Part shown: positions 26,338-34,367 of the stretch, one piece after another
Layout: the number at the start of each line of letters is the position of its first letter
How positions within the stretch are numbered: the first letter of the stretch is position 1
From: Candidatus Omnitrophota bacterium
GTDB taxonomy: Bacteria; Omnitrophota; Omnitrophia; Omnitrophales; Omnitrophaceae
Direction: 5' to 3'
NCBI GenBank assembly: GCA_029561555.1
Contig: JAKQXH010000012.1
Location: 1-45,634, forward strand
Length of the DNA stretch: 45,634 nt
Translations under genes and position numbers: made by a program
The notes under the pieces: model-generated
Told to the model about the DNA's origin: nothing
Seen by the model: only the letters and a program-made list of their open reading frames with translations
Database searches by the model: none

Positions 26338-27347
26338 AAACGCTCCCGCCAGCTTAAGATTTCCAACGCGTCCGAACGGAAAAATGCCGGCCCCTGGACC
26401 GTGGCCTGAAATTCCGCCGCGGATCGACCGGTGGAGGGTCCGATCACCGCCGTGATGCCGGCCGAAAGATTTTTAACGGAAGGGTCCCGGACGGAAACGG
26501 AAAAATAAGCCGAATTGACCGTCAGGAAGCGGGTCAACTGGCCTGAAAGCGCGATCGTCTGCGATGTGGTCGAAAGATTTAATTTTCTAAGAAACTCCGC
26601 GGGGGTCAGATCTTCGGACCGGAAAAACCTTTGTTTCCCTTGCCAGGCATCCTGCAAAGCGGCTCGAAGGGCGTTGAGTAGAGCCTGCTTTGAAAATTCA
26701 TCTCCGGGAACGGTCTGAAGAAGCGTTTCGATGATTTCATCCGGAGCCGTGTTGATATTGACCCGAAGAGATAAATCCCCTCTTGGGGAGTAAACGGTCA
26801 AAAAGGGTTTGATGGTTTCGAAGTCCCGGGCCGTGATCCGTTCGATCAGGAGAAGTTCCTCCAGGGATTCGAAGGGGGCTTTTTTGTTCGGATAAGAGGT
26901 CGGAGTGCCGAAGGAGGCCTCGTTTCCGCGCCAACGGACAATGCTTGCGGATAATTCTTCGATGTCGGTGTCTAGGTTTTTGCCGTTTCTTATCAGGATT
27001 CCAAAGAGAGTTTTCAAGAGCTCCGGCGATGCCAGATTGACGTTGATTTTTCCTTCTTCGTCCCGGATGTCGATCTCGATTGGTGTTTCCGGGAGCCACT
27101 CCGACAGATCATGCTTTCCGAACCAGGGGTCTCCCGGATGATCGGATTGAGGATGCGGATCCGATTCGATCAGGTAACGGGCGAATTGTACCGCGGATTC
27201 GAGATGCTCCCGGGTTTCAATTCTTTTCAGCCGTCCGCTTGCCATTTGGGTGTTCAACCGCGTCAACAAAGCGAGTGAAACCGTCAGAAGGGACAGTACC
27301 GCCAAGACCCATAAAACAACGATTAAGACAGACCCTTTTCTCTCCAT
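26334..27347 (-). CDS. gspK: Type II secretion minor pseudopilin GspK
   Basis: The start at 27347 gives MERKGSVLIVVLWVLAVLSL, a type III prepilin leader followed by the long hydrophobic helix, with AAGGAAG about 6 nt before the ATG. The in-frame extension upstream to 27497 is arginine-rich and has no sense as a leader. The protein is 337 residues. The GspK alpha domain contains I-D-I-R-D-E-E-G-K-I-N-V-N, the calcium-site/helix-hairpin region typical of GspK, and VNINTAPDEIIETLL further on. The canonical glutamate at position 5 is replaced, as is normal for GspK. It caps the pseudopilus tip with GspI and GspJ. It overlaps gspJ by 25 bp. Confidence 0.88.
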   Translation of the reverse strand: MERKGSVLIVVLWVLAVLSLLTVSLALLTRLNTQMASGRLKRIETREHLESAVQFARYLIESDPHPQSDHPGDPWFGKHDLSEWLPETPIEIDIRDEEGKINVNLASPELLKTLFGILIRNGKNLDTDIEELSASIVRWRGNEASFGTPTSYPNKKAPFESLEELLLIERITARDFETIKPFLTVYSPRGDLSLRVNINTAPDEIIETLLQTVPGDEFSKQALLNALRAALQDAWQGKQRFFRSEDLTPAEFLRKLNLSTTSQTIALSGQLTRFLTVNSAYFSVSVRDPSVKNLSAGITAVIGPSTGRSAAEFQATVQGPAFFRSDALEILSWRERL

Positions 27348-27967
27348 CCCCAGCTTCCTTGCGGATTGTAAAATTCCTTTGCAATCGAGAATTCCCGGCC
27401 GCGATCTTTTTTTTCGGTTTCGTCGGCGATTTTCAGACTGAGCGTGATTCGTACCCCGCGCGGCAGTCCCTGATCGCTTTCCCAGGAGTCTCCCCAATAA
27501 ATTTCCGGATGATTCGACTCCCGATACGCATATTCTACGATAAATTTTTTGAGCGAAGGTATGATTTTTTTCACGGATCCGTCCTCCGAGCTTAAAAGGG
27601 AACGCAGAGGCGTTTCCCGGCGCGTGAGTCCCCGTTCGTCGTATTGGTAAGTAACTCTTGAAGGGGTTTCCGCGGCGGATCCGGCATCGTATTTAACGAG
27701 AACCGTCGAAAAGCTGAATCGGTTTTCTTTCCCGGAAAAAGGGGCTTTCGAGTAGGGAATCATATTGCGGAACTCGCGCTCCAGCGTAGTCCAGAAAAGC
27801 CTCAACTCGAATAGCTCTCCCGAGGACCGGTCTAATTTTCGGTATGCGCTGATTTCGGCGCGGAGAACGGTCATAGCCGCGATCAACATTAGGCCGGCGA
27901 TTAAGATTGCGATTAGCGCTTCCAGCAGGGTAAATCCCCCGCAGCGGATTTTTCGGGTCGGAGTCAT
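27323..27967 (-). CDS. gspJ: Type II secretion minor pseudopilin GspJ
   Basis: The start at 27967 overlaps the gspI stop (ATGA), giving 214 residues. The prepilin leader ends in RCGGFTLLEALIAILIAG, with the cleavage glycine, phenylalanine at +1 and glutamate at +5. The rest has the strand-rich GspJ globular domain (LDRSSGELFELRLFWTTLE, then TYQYDERGLTRRETPL). It belongs to the pseudopilus tip complex. An upstream in-frame ATG at 28024 would add 19 residues overlapping gspI and is unlikely. Confidence 0.88.
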   Translation of the reverse strand: MTPTRKIRCGGFTLLEALIAILIAGLMLIAAMTVLRAEISAYRKLDRSSGELFELRLFWTTLEREFRNMIPYSKAPFSGKENRFSFSTVLVKYDAGSAAETPSRVTYQYDERGLTRRETPLRSLLSSEDGSVKKIIPSLKKFIVEYAYRESNHPEIYWGDSWESDQGLPRGVRITLSLKIADETEKKDRGREFSIAKEFYNPQGSWGWREKGLS

Positions 27968-28383
27968 GTCTGCCGCTCCCGCACGACCGTGTCCAGAGAC
28001 AAAAATTCTTTTCCCCCCTTCCATTCAAGCCGGGTATTGACCAGGCGGTAAATGGCGATCGGCTTCCATTGTGTTTTTGTTTCGCCGAGGATTTCGGAAT
28101 GAATCCGGTACGAACAGCCGCCGGGGATGAAGTCGGTTTTGACTGCAACGTCCCGGCTTGAATCTTCCAGGGACTCGAGTTTATCGCAGCTCTTGATTTC
28201 AAAGAGCAAATGATCGAGAAGAAGCGATGCCTCGAACGTATCGCGCGCTTTCACTCCGGCCTTGATCAATACCGCCGTTCCTTGGATCAAAATGCCGAGT
28301 GCGAGCCCCAGGACAACCATAGCGGTTAAAACTTCAAGCAGTGTGAAGCCGGTATTGTTTTCAGGAAAGAAGCGGTTGCTCAT
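27964..28383 (-). CDS. gspI: Type II secretion minor pseudopilin GspI
   Basis: A 139-residue pseudopilin with leader MSNRFFPENNTGFTLLEVLT: cleavage after G12, Glu at +5, then a 20-residue hydrophobic helix. It is followed by a small strand-rich domain with one pair of cysteines (C51 and C90 region). GspI nucleates the tip complex with J and K. It overlaps gspH and gspJ by 4 bp each, so the set is translated as a unit. Confidence 0.87.
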   Translation of the reverse strand: MSNRFFPENNTGFTLLEVLTAMVVLGLALGILIQGTAVLIKAGVKARDTFEASLLLDHLLFEIKSCDKLESLEDSSRDVAVKTDFIPGGCSYRIHSEILGETKTQWKPIAIYRLVNTRLEWKGGKEFLSLDTVVRERQT

Positions 28384-28934
28384 GAGTTTTTGCGCCGGAT
28401 TTCAATGCGTCCCAGTGTTTTTCCAAGCCGAAGCGATGCTATGTCCCTGTTATTTTTTAAAACCAAAATTTCCGATTCACTTGCGCTTCCGTCCGGCAGA
28501 AAAAGGATGTCGTTTTTCTTTCGGACGGTGAGTTTCAGCGGTTCCGTTACGGAGTTGAATTTTCCCCAGCTTCCGGGCGGGGCGACCCAGGATTCCCCGG
28601 TGCTTTCATCGGGTTCCCGCAGGATTCCGTATTCTTTTTTATCCCGGTCGTAACGGAAAAGGTACCGTTTATTCTCAAGCACCGCGTGATATTGCGCATA
28701 GCGTATCTTTGATTCCAGATCGCGGAGGAGAGAGTTTTCAGCCAGTTTTTCCCGGCTTCCCGAAAACCGGGGGAGGATCAGTAGCGCGGCCAAACCGAGA
28801 ATAAGAAGCAGAACGAGGAGCTCCAACAACGTAAAGCCGGGTTCTGACCGTCGGAGGGGTTTTCGAGGGTTCTGAGGAGCGATGATGCGAAGCCTACGCG
28901 GGGAAGGGGGCGTAAACACCGTCAGGCGTTCCAA
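28380..28934 (-). CDS. gspH: Type II secretion pseudopilin GspH
   Basis: The 184-residue protein has a long basic leader of about 32 residues ending in SEPGFTLLELLVLLLILGLA, a type III signal with Glu at +5. A GspH-like beta-domain follows (RYAQYHAVLENKRYLFRYD, then LPDGSASESEILVL). The start at 28934 overlaps the gspG stop by 13 bp. A shorter leader from a downstream start codon is possible, but no ATG lies close before the signal. H joins the major pseudopilin shaft to the tip. Confidence 0.85.
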   Translation of the reverse strand: MERLTVFTPPSPRRLRIIAPQNPRKPLRRSEPGFTLLELLVLLLILGLAALLILPRFSGSREKLAENSLLRDLESKIRYAQYHAVLENKRYLFRYDRDKKEYGILREPDESTGESWVAPPGSWGKFNSVTEPLKLTVRKKNDILFLPDGSASESEILVLKNNRDIASLRLGKTLGRIEIRRKNS

Positions 28935-29326
28935 TTGGTGATGTCGTCCTGATTCCCCTCGATACCGTCCGGGCCGTTGGAAGAAAGATCATATTCGGAA
29001 TTGTTGTTCGTTCCGGGGAAACGGTAGACATAAGGATGTTTCCAGGGATCCAAAGGGATGTTTCTCTTTTTGAAATAGGGTCCCTTCCAGCGTGATCCTC
29101 CCGCCGGTTTCCGGATCAGGTCCTCAAGCCTGGCGGGATATTTTCCCATGTCCATTTCATAAAGATCGAGGGCCGTGGACAGTCCCCCTTCGATATCGGA
29201 ACGGGCGGCCTGAATGCGCGCTTCTTCCGTCCGTCCGGCAAGACGGGGAATTGCCAAGCTTGCCAAAATTCCCAGTATGATGATGACGATCAACAGTTCG
29301 ATCAGGGTGAATCCTTTCCTGTCCAT
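28922..29326 (-). CDS. gspG: Type II secretion major pseudopilin GspG
   Basis: The start at 29326 (MDRKGFTLIELLIVIIILG) follows a strong AGGAGGG site; the in-frame extension to 29389 is discarded. The mature protein of about 130 residues has the N-terminal helix with Glu at +5. The C-terminal half is the GspG pattern: W-K-G-P-Y, D-P-W-x-x-P-Y-x-Y, YDLSSNGPDGIEG and DDITNWN, which bind calcium. It forms the pseudopilus shaft that pushes substrates through the secretin. It starts 10 bp after gspF. Confidence 0.95.
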   Translation of the reverse strand: MDRKGFTLIELLIVIIILGILASLAIPRLAGRTEEARIQAARSDIEGGLSTALDLYEMDMGKYPARLEDLIRKPAGGSRWKGPYFKKRNIPLDPWKHPYVYRFPGTNNNSEYDLSSNGPDGIEGNQDDITNWNA

Positions 29327-29336
29327 TGCGACCCTC

Positions 29337-30551
29337 CTAGTGTACCAGAAGACTGATCTCGAAAATGGGAAGAAGCATGCTGACGACAATCATCCCGACG
29401 AGCACTCCGATCAATAAAATCAAAAGCGGTTCGACCAGGGTTGTCGAAATTTTAATAAGATGCTCAAGTTGCTTTTCATAAATGCCGGAGAGCTTTTGAA
29501 GGGTCTTGTCCAATGTGCCGGATTCTTCTCCGGTCTGCACGAAATTGAGGACCAGAACGTCGAATGTTTTATGCTCTTCGATTGCGCGGGCAAGGGAAGC
29601 TCCCTGAATCACGCTCCCTTTGATTTCCACGATTTTTTTTCGAAGGCCGGCGCTCCGGATCACCTGGGAGGCGACCGTCAAGGCTTCGATAATCGAAATG
29701 CCGTGGCCCAGGAGCAACCCAAGGGTCCGCGTGAAGTAAACAGTGTCTTCGATCCGTCTAAACTGCCCTAGCCAGGGGATTTTTTCAAAAAAAGTTCCCG
29801 ACTTTTCCTTTTGTTTTTTTGCTCTATTCTTGAGGTAAATACCGCACGAGAGAATGATGCCGGCAAAGAGCCATCCGAATCGGGTTAAAACGCGGCTGAG
29901 AAAGACGAAGAACCGGGTTATAAAGGGGAGCGAACCTCCCAGATCCTGAAAAATTTCCTCCAAACGGGGAATAACAAAAAATAACAGTACCAAGACCGTC
30001 AGGAATCCGAATGACAGGATCATGGACGGATAAACGAAGGCCTGAGCGACTTTTTGCCGCATTTCGTATTCCCGCTCGAGTGCCTGCGCGCATTCCCGGA
30101 GGGCGTTATCCAGAGTCCCGCTCTGCTCTCCCGCGCGGACCATGCTCATGACGAACGGCGAAAAGCACTCCGGATGTTTTTCCATCGCGTCCGAAAGGCT
30201 TTTTCCCGTTCGGATGGATTCTTTGACGTCGATAAGAGTATTTCGCAGTAAGGGGTTTTGGGGCTGATTGGATAGAATCTCCAGGGCCCGGAAGATTGTT
30301 AGGCCGGCTTCCGTCAGATCCGCCAGGCGTTCCAGGAAAGCGATTTTATCGCGCGAGGAAATCTTTGAAATCCCTAAGAGGGAAGGAATGCTTGCGTGAA
30401 AGGGCTGTTCGCTTTTTTCCTGAATGACGTCCAGAGGGAAAAGTCCTTCCCGAGTCAGAAGGACGATGGCTTCGTCGCGGGATTTTGCTTCAATCGTTCC
30501 TTCGACGGTTTCCTGAAGCCCTTTTCGCGCCTTGTAACGGAAAGTTTTCAT
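29337..30551 (-). CDS. gspF: Type II secretion inner-membrane protein GspF
   Basis: The 404-residue protein has the two T2SF domains (about 70-190 and 275-395), each with the G-x-x-L-x-x-A-L/G-E-x-S-G-T pattern (VRAGEQSGTLDNALRECAQ and VQTGEESGTLDKTLQKLS), and three membrane helices. It is the platform protein rotated or moved by GspE. The start MKTFRYKARKG is canonical for the family, but no ribosome-binding site precedes it; instead a promoter -10 box lies 9 nt upstream (see the promoter entry). It is separated from gspD by 123 bp, the largest gap in the operon. Confidence 0.94.
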   Translation of the reverse strand: MKTFRYKARKGLQETVEGTIEAKSRDEAIVLLTREGLFPLDVIQEKSEQPFHASIPSLLGISKISSRDKIAFLERLADLTEAGLTIFRALEILSNQPQNPLLRNTLIDVKESIRTGKSLSDAMEKHPECFSPFVMSMVRAGEQSGTLDNALRECAQALEREYEMRQKVAQAFVYPSMILSFGFLTVLVLLFFVIPRLEEIFQDLGGSLPFITRFFVFLSRVLTRFGWLFAGIILSCGIYLKNRAKKQKEKSGTFFEKIPWLGQFRRIEDTVYFTRTLGLLLGHGISIIEALTVASQVIRSAGLRKKIVEIKGSVIQGASLARAIEEHKTFDVLVLNFVQTGEESGTLDKTLQKLSGIYEKQLEHLIKISTTLVEPLLILLIGVLVGMIVVSMLLPIFEISLLVH

Positions 30552-30560
30552 TTGTGCTGC

Positions 30561-30589
30561 ATTTTATATGAGGGGCGCCTGAGGGTCAA
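30561..30589 (-). promoter_or_regulatory. Candidate internal promoter for gspF, possibly leaderless
   Basis: Read on the minus strand, TTGACC (30589-30584) and TAAAAT (30566-30561) are separated by 17 nt. The start codon of gspF (30551) comes 9 nt after the -10 box, so transcription would begin within about 0-4 nt of the ATG. No Shine-Dalgarno-like sequence is present. A small hairpin (GGATGC/GCATCC, 30648-30666) between gspD and this promoter could reduce read-through. Confidence 0.5.
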
Positions 30590-30674
30590 ACGCTAAATCG
30601 ACATAAGCTTTCTTTTGATCCTTTTTCCGATTTTTAGAATAACGAATGGATGCAGAGCAGGCATCCGGGCCGAC

Positions 30675-33131
30675 TTACAAACGGACGGTTAGCTGGACTT
30701 TTTTGGATTTCCCCAGTTCTTGAGGAAGCGGCGTGTAAGAACTTCTCTTCTTCAATGCTTCCGCAATCAAAGTTTTTTGTCCGGACCCCCGAACTTCTTT
30801 GGTGTCAAGGACTTTGAGATCCTTTATCGCGCCGCTATTTGTTCCGGTAAACTCCAGGCGGATATCGCCGTGCATTTCTTTGAGGGTTGAATGACTTTTT
30901 AGCGTATCCAGAATGTCTCTGCGAAGGGATTGATAATATTGCTGCCAAGTGGTCACCCCTGCGGAAGAACTGCCGTTTTCCGAGACCTCTTTGGTGATGA
31001 TTTCACTCTGATTGTCGGGAATCAGCGAGGAAGAAACGGCTGCGGTTTCTTTTGGGTTCCCTTCAAGCAAGGAGGGAATCGGGGCCGGTAGATTACCGGA
31101 AACTTCCTCAGAGGGATTTCCTTTGGTGTCGGCAGGATTCGCAGCATTTCTATTCTCCCTCGAAATTCTCTTGAAGCGGGGAGTTACCGGCTGATGGCCG
31201 ATAATGGCAGGAAATTCCATCGTTTGAGATGTTGGCTCTTCGGGCTCGATGACCACAATTTTCTTGTTTTCCAGTTGTTTCATCGACGGGGTTTCTTTCC
31301 CCTGCGACGTCGATAGATTGATGGTCTCACCCGTTGGCTTTGCCGGCCCGGTTTTTGCCTGCTGATCTTGCGACGATTGTTTCTCTTGAATCATCTGAGG
31401 AGCTTCTTTTTGCCAATAAGGACGCGCGTTGCGCTTGAACGGTTCATTCGAACGCTTGTAACTGTCCTCGTAATTGACATTGGCCGTTTTATCAAAATCA
31501 AGTAATTCGCCCTGATCATCCAGATAACGGCTGGTGTCCGCGTTTAAATTGGGCTGCAGAATGTAGGGCGTGAGAAAAACGACGAGCTCGGTTTTTTTGA
31601 AATCTTCGGATTTTGTCCGGAACGGTACGCCGATGACCGGGATATCGCCCACGACCGGTACTTTCTTTGCAACTTTTTCGAGCCGGTCTTGAATCAATCC
31701 GCCCATAATAATGGTGGCTCCGGATTTAACGATGACGGTGGTTTCCACTTCCTGAGTGGTGACGACCGGGACCCGTGTCCGGACGAAAGTCGTGTTGCTT
31801 CCCGACGCGACGCCCTGGAGCTCCAGAGGGGTCCCCGAGCTGCTGACGGCCGGTTTAATTTTAATGATGACATGATTGTCTTCCGTGATGGTCGGCTTAA
31901 CGGTCAGGGTGACTCCGACATCGACAAACTGAACGTTATCCGCCGTCGTTGCGGTGGTGTCCCCCTGGATAACGGTCTGGCTGATGAAAGGTTCCCGGGT
32001 CGCGACGGCCAGCTTTGCTTCCTGATTGTTCAGGACGGTCAGGCGCGGGCTTGACAGGACGTTGGTTTTCCCAATCCCTTCCAAAGCGGAGATGGTGTAA
32101 TTGAAATTATCTCCCGTGATTCCGGTGTTTTGACCTTTAATGAAATTCGTGAGTGTGGCGTTGGCCAGAGGCCCGTTGGTGGGGCTGGTGGGAATGTTAT
32201 TGTTGGAGTTAATGCGATACGGCCGTCCGTGAATGCGGAAAAACAAATTCCAGTCAACCCCATATCTTGTCTGATCGTTGAGTGTGATCTCAACGACTTT
32301 TGCTTCGATCAGGACTTGTGCGGGCTGAACGTCGAATTCCTGAATGATCGTGTCTGCCTGGCGGACCCGTTCTGGAGTATCGCTGATATAGATTTTATTG
32401 GAACGCTTATCAATCTCAAGGGATCCCGTAACCGGATTCACGATGGATTTTAATTTCGCTTCCAAATCTTCCGCAATGGAATATCGCAGGGAGAAGACTT
32501 TTCTCTGCGTCGGCAGGTCCATTTCCGAGACGATACGGGAAATTTCCGTCAGGGTGTCCGGGATATCATAAACGATCACCGTATTGGTCCGGTCATCGAT
32601 GATCACGCGCCCGATGCTCGATTTGACCTCATTGATGAGTTCGCCCAGTTCGGAGGCTTTCGCGTACTTCAGGTTGAAGGTCTGCGCTTTCCGGTAATCA
32701 TAGAACGGTTTCCCGAAGAGTTGCTCGTACTCTTTTTCCGAAATCACCCGCACAATCCCTTCTTCCCTGACATAAGCAAGATTCGCGGTCTCGAGAATTT
32801 TCCGGAGCGCATTCCAGGCGTCAATGTCCTGGAGAAATAACGTCACGTTTCCCTGAACTTCGCGTCCCGCGACGATATTCAGACCGGTTTGTTTGGAAAG
32901 GATTTTCAAGACGTCCAGGATATCAACGCCCTTCAAATCCATCGTGATCCGTTGCCGGGCTCCCCCCGCAACATTGGTTTCGGCGGAAGTCGCCGATTCC
33001 AATATTCCGGTCGGTGTCTCCGGCCCTTTGTCTGCCGCAAAAGCGGATGGCCCGAAGGTCCATGAGCAAAGGCAGGTCAACGCGATGAAAAAGGAAACGA
33101 TTTTTTTAGCTGAGGAACAGTTCTGTCTCAT
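30675..33131 (-). CDS. gspD: Type II secretion secretin GspD with extra C-terminal TonB/TolA-like domain
   Basis: The 818-residue protein has a signal peptide (cleavage after residue 32, SAFAA). An N0/STN-like domain (about 60-135) and two secretin N-repeats (about 150-205 and 210-267) are followed by the secretin barrel (about 270-526). The barrel contains VLIEAKVVEITL, TNVLSSPRLTVLNNQ and the C-terminal VPVVGDIPVIG...FLTPYIL. It forms the outer-membrane channel. After residue 530 comes an about 200-residue polar linker rich in S, P, E, K and N. The end, about 735-818, has a helix, then DIRLEFTGTNSGAIKDLKVL, then a helix with ALKKRSSYTPLP and a final strand, the pattern of TonB/TolA C-terminal domains. 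This tail is not part of ordinary GspD. gspC overlaps by 26 bp. Confidence 0.93.
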   Translation of the reverse strand: MRQNCSSAKKIVSFFIALTCLCSWTFGPSAFAADKGPETPTGILESATSAETNVAGGARQRITMDLKGVDILDVLKILSKQTGLNIVAGREVQGNVTLFLQDIDAWNALRKILETANLAYVREEGIVRVISEKEYEQLFGKPFYDYRKAQTFNLKYAKASELGELINEVKSSIGRVIIDDRTNTVIVYDIPDTLTEISRIVSEMDLPTQRKVFSLRYSIAEDLEAKLKSIVNPVTGSLEIDKRSNKIYISDTPERVRQADTIIQEFDVQPAQVLIEAKVVEITLNDQTRYGVDWNLFFRIHGRPYRINSNNNIPTSPTNGPLANATLTNFIKGQNTGITGDNFNYTISALEGIGKTNVLSSPRLTVLNNQEAKLAVATREPFISQTVIQGDTTATTADNVQFVDVGVTLTVKPTITEDNHVIIKIKPAVSSSGTPLELQGVASGSNTTFVRTRVPVVTTQEVETTVIVKSGATIIMGGLIQDRLEKVAKKVPVVGDIPVIGVPFRTKSEDFKKTELVVFLTPYILQPNLNADTSRYLDDQGELLDFDKTANVNYEDSYKRSNEPFKRNARPYWQKEAPQMIQEKQSSQDQQAKTGPAKPTGETINLSTSQGKETPSMKQLENKKIVVIEPEEPTSQTMEFPAIIGHQPVTPRFKRISRENRNAANPADTKGNPSEEVSGNLPAPIPSLLEGNPKETAAVSSSLIPDNQSEIITKEVSENGSSSAGVTTWQQYYQSLRRDILDTLKSHSTLKEMHGDIRLEFTGTNSGAIKDLKVLDTKEVRGSGQKTLIAEALKKRSSYTPLPQELGKSKKVQLTVRL

Positions 33132-33597
33132 TGTCTTTTGATTTCAGGATGATACTGCTTTCTTTGATTTGTTTGACTTCAAGTTCTCCGATGCGCTGTC
33201 CGACCCGCACAAAAGTCGTGCGATTTGTCTTTTTGTCTTTCAAAATGGCTTCCATATTACCTGTTTTCACGATTCCGATCAATGCCAAGTCTTTTACTTT
33301 CTCGAGAATCCCCGCTTCGGCGGGTTTGGAAGAAGCTTTGGGCTGAAAGAAAAAAATGTTCCGGGCTTTCATTTTCTGTTCAAAGTTTTCGTAGGGAATG
33401 AGTTCATTTGCCATTGCTTGAGGGGTTGCGACCATGCTCGGGTCGACCGGTTTTGCGGGGAAAACCCGCATAAAAGCAACCGAACAGAGCTGAAAAATCA
33501 TTGTCAGTCCGGCAACGCCCGCCAGGATCAAAAGAGTATCTCTTAAAGTCTCCAGGCGAAACGCGAATGTGTTTGAGCTTTTCTTCGAATAAAGCAT
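33106..33597 (-). CDS. GspC-like inner-membrane protein (HR domain only)
   Basis: The 163-residue protein has a cytoplasmic N-terminus, one membrane helix (about 23-46), a linker and a homology-region domain. LALIGIVKTGNMEAILKDKK, then VRVGQRIGELEVKQIKESSIIL, matches the L-x-G-x-x-x-x-x-x-x-A-I and V-x-x-G-x-x-I patterns. It should bind the N0 domain of the secretin next to it. The PDZ or coiled-coil end of classical GspC is absent. It is the first gene of the operon and overlaps gspD by 26 bp, with AAGGAG-like bases a few nt before its ATG. Confidence 0.8.
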   Translation of the reverse strand: MLYSKKSSNTFAFRLETLRDTLLILAGVAGLTMIFQLCSVAFMRVFPAKPVDPSMVATPQAMANELIPYENFEQKMKARNIFFFQPKASSKPAEAGILEKVKDLALIGIVKTGNMEAILKDKKTNRTTFVRVGQRIGELEVKQIKESSIILKSKDNETELFLS

Positions 33598-34157
33598 CAG
33601 AGCTCCTTGGAATGCTTGAAATCCTTTTGTACTAAGTATCGATCCCGGCGAGGGATTCCTTTAATTATATTGTAAGATTTCACGGCCGAAAGAATTTCTT
33701 TAAAATCGGAGTCTCGAACGAGCGGGTAAAATAGATACCGGGAATTCTTGTAACGGGTTTGTGTATTTGGCGAATAGGATTTTTATTTTTCCGGAAATCC
33801 GCTGCTTTAAAGTAAGCGCGTTTGATTTTTTGAAGCCGAATGCCGCAATCGGCTTTTTAACTTATCGAAAAACGAAAGAATTTTCCATTTTTAGGTTTTA
33901 TGCATTTTCTGAAATTTCCGATTTTGATCCCTCTTTACGATAAATGTTTCTCTGGGAAGGGAGCTATCAAAAATCATCAAAATTGATTTGTTTTTTCTAG
34001 CTTATTTAGTCGAAAACATCAGTTTTGTCAATATTTATCATAACTAGTCTTTTTGAATGCATTGATTTCTTATTTAATCAGAAAAAATAGGATATGAATC
34101 ATAATACCAATCAATTTCCCTTCGAAAAGCAGTTTTTTTTCCATGTTTAAAAAAGGC

Positions 34158-34186
34158 TTGCTTTACCTAGGGGCATGTGCTATATT
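34158..34186 (+). promoter_or_regulatory. Candidate distal promoter of secreted-protein cluster
   Basis: TTGCTT (34158-34163) and TATATT (34181-34186) are separated by 17 nt. The start would be near 34193, giving a leader of about 175 nt before the first gene of the cluster. Confidence 0.5.
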
Positions 34187-34279
34187 TCGTATTGAGCAAG
34201 AGGCTTTGCAAAATCTTTTAAAATTGGAATAAAATTTTTTCGAAACACTCGGAAGATTTTTTTCAAGAGAGAATTAGTA

Positions 34280-34308
34280 TTGACGGTTTTTTAAAATTTT
34301 TTTAGGAT
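34280..34308 (+). promoter_or_regulatory. Candidate proximal promoter of secreted-protein cluster
   Basis: TTGACG (34280-34285) and TAGGAT (34303-34308) are separated by 17 nt. The start would be near 34315, about 50 nt before the ATG at 34368. The spacer is almost pure A/T. Confidence 0.55.
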
Positions 34309-34367
34309 TTCACGTTAAATAGGAATCAATGGAGTTTCACTTAAATCTAGAAAAGGAGGAAAGTGAG

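Larger units (their letters stand above)
33598..34367. promoter_or_regulatory. AT-rich divergent intergenic region
   Basis: These 770 bp separate the T2SS operon from the secreted-protein cluster and are visibly richer in A and T than the genes around them. No convincing gene is present. Small frames such as the one near 33761-33943 have no ribosome-binding site and no known pattern. On the minus strand a TATAAT (33669-33664) lies about 65 bp before gspC but has only a poor -35. Two rightward promoter candidates are listed separately. Confidence 0.7.

Noticed and set aside
33761..33943. 60-residue frame in the AT-rich intergenic region
   Set aside because: No ribosome-binding site, composition follows the AT-rich background, and no similarity to a known small protein.
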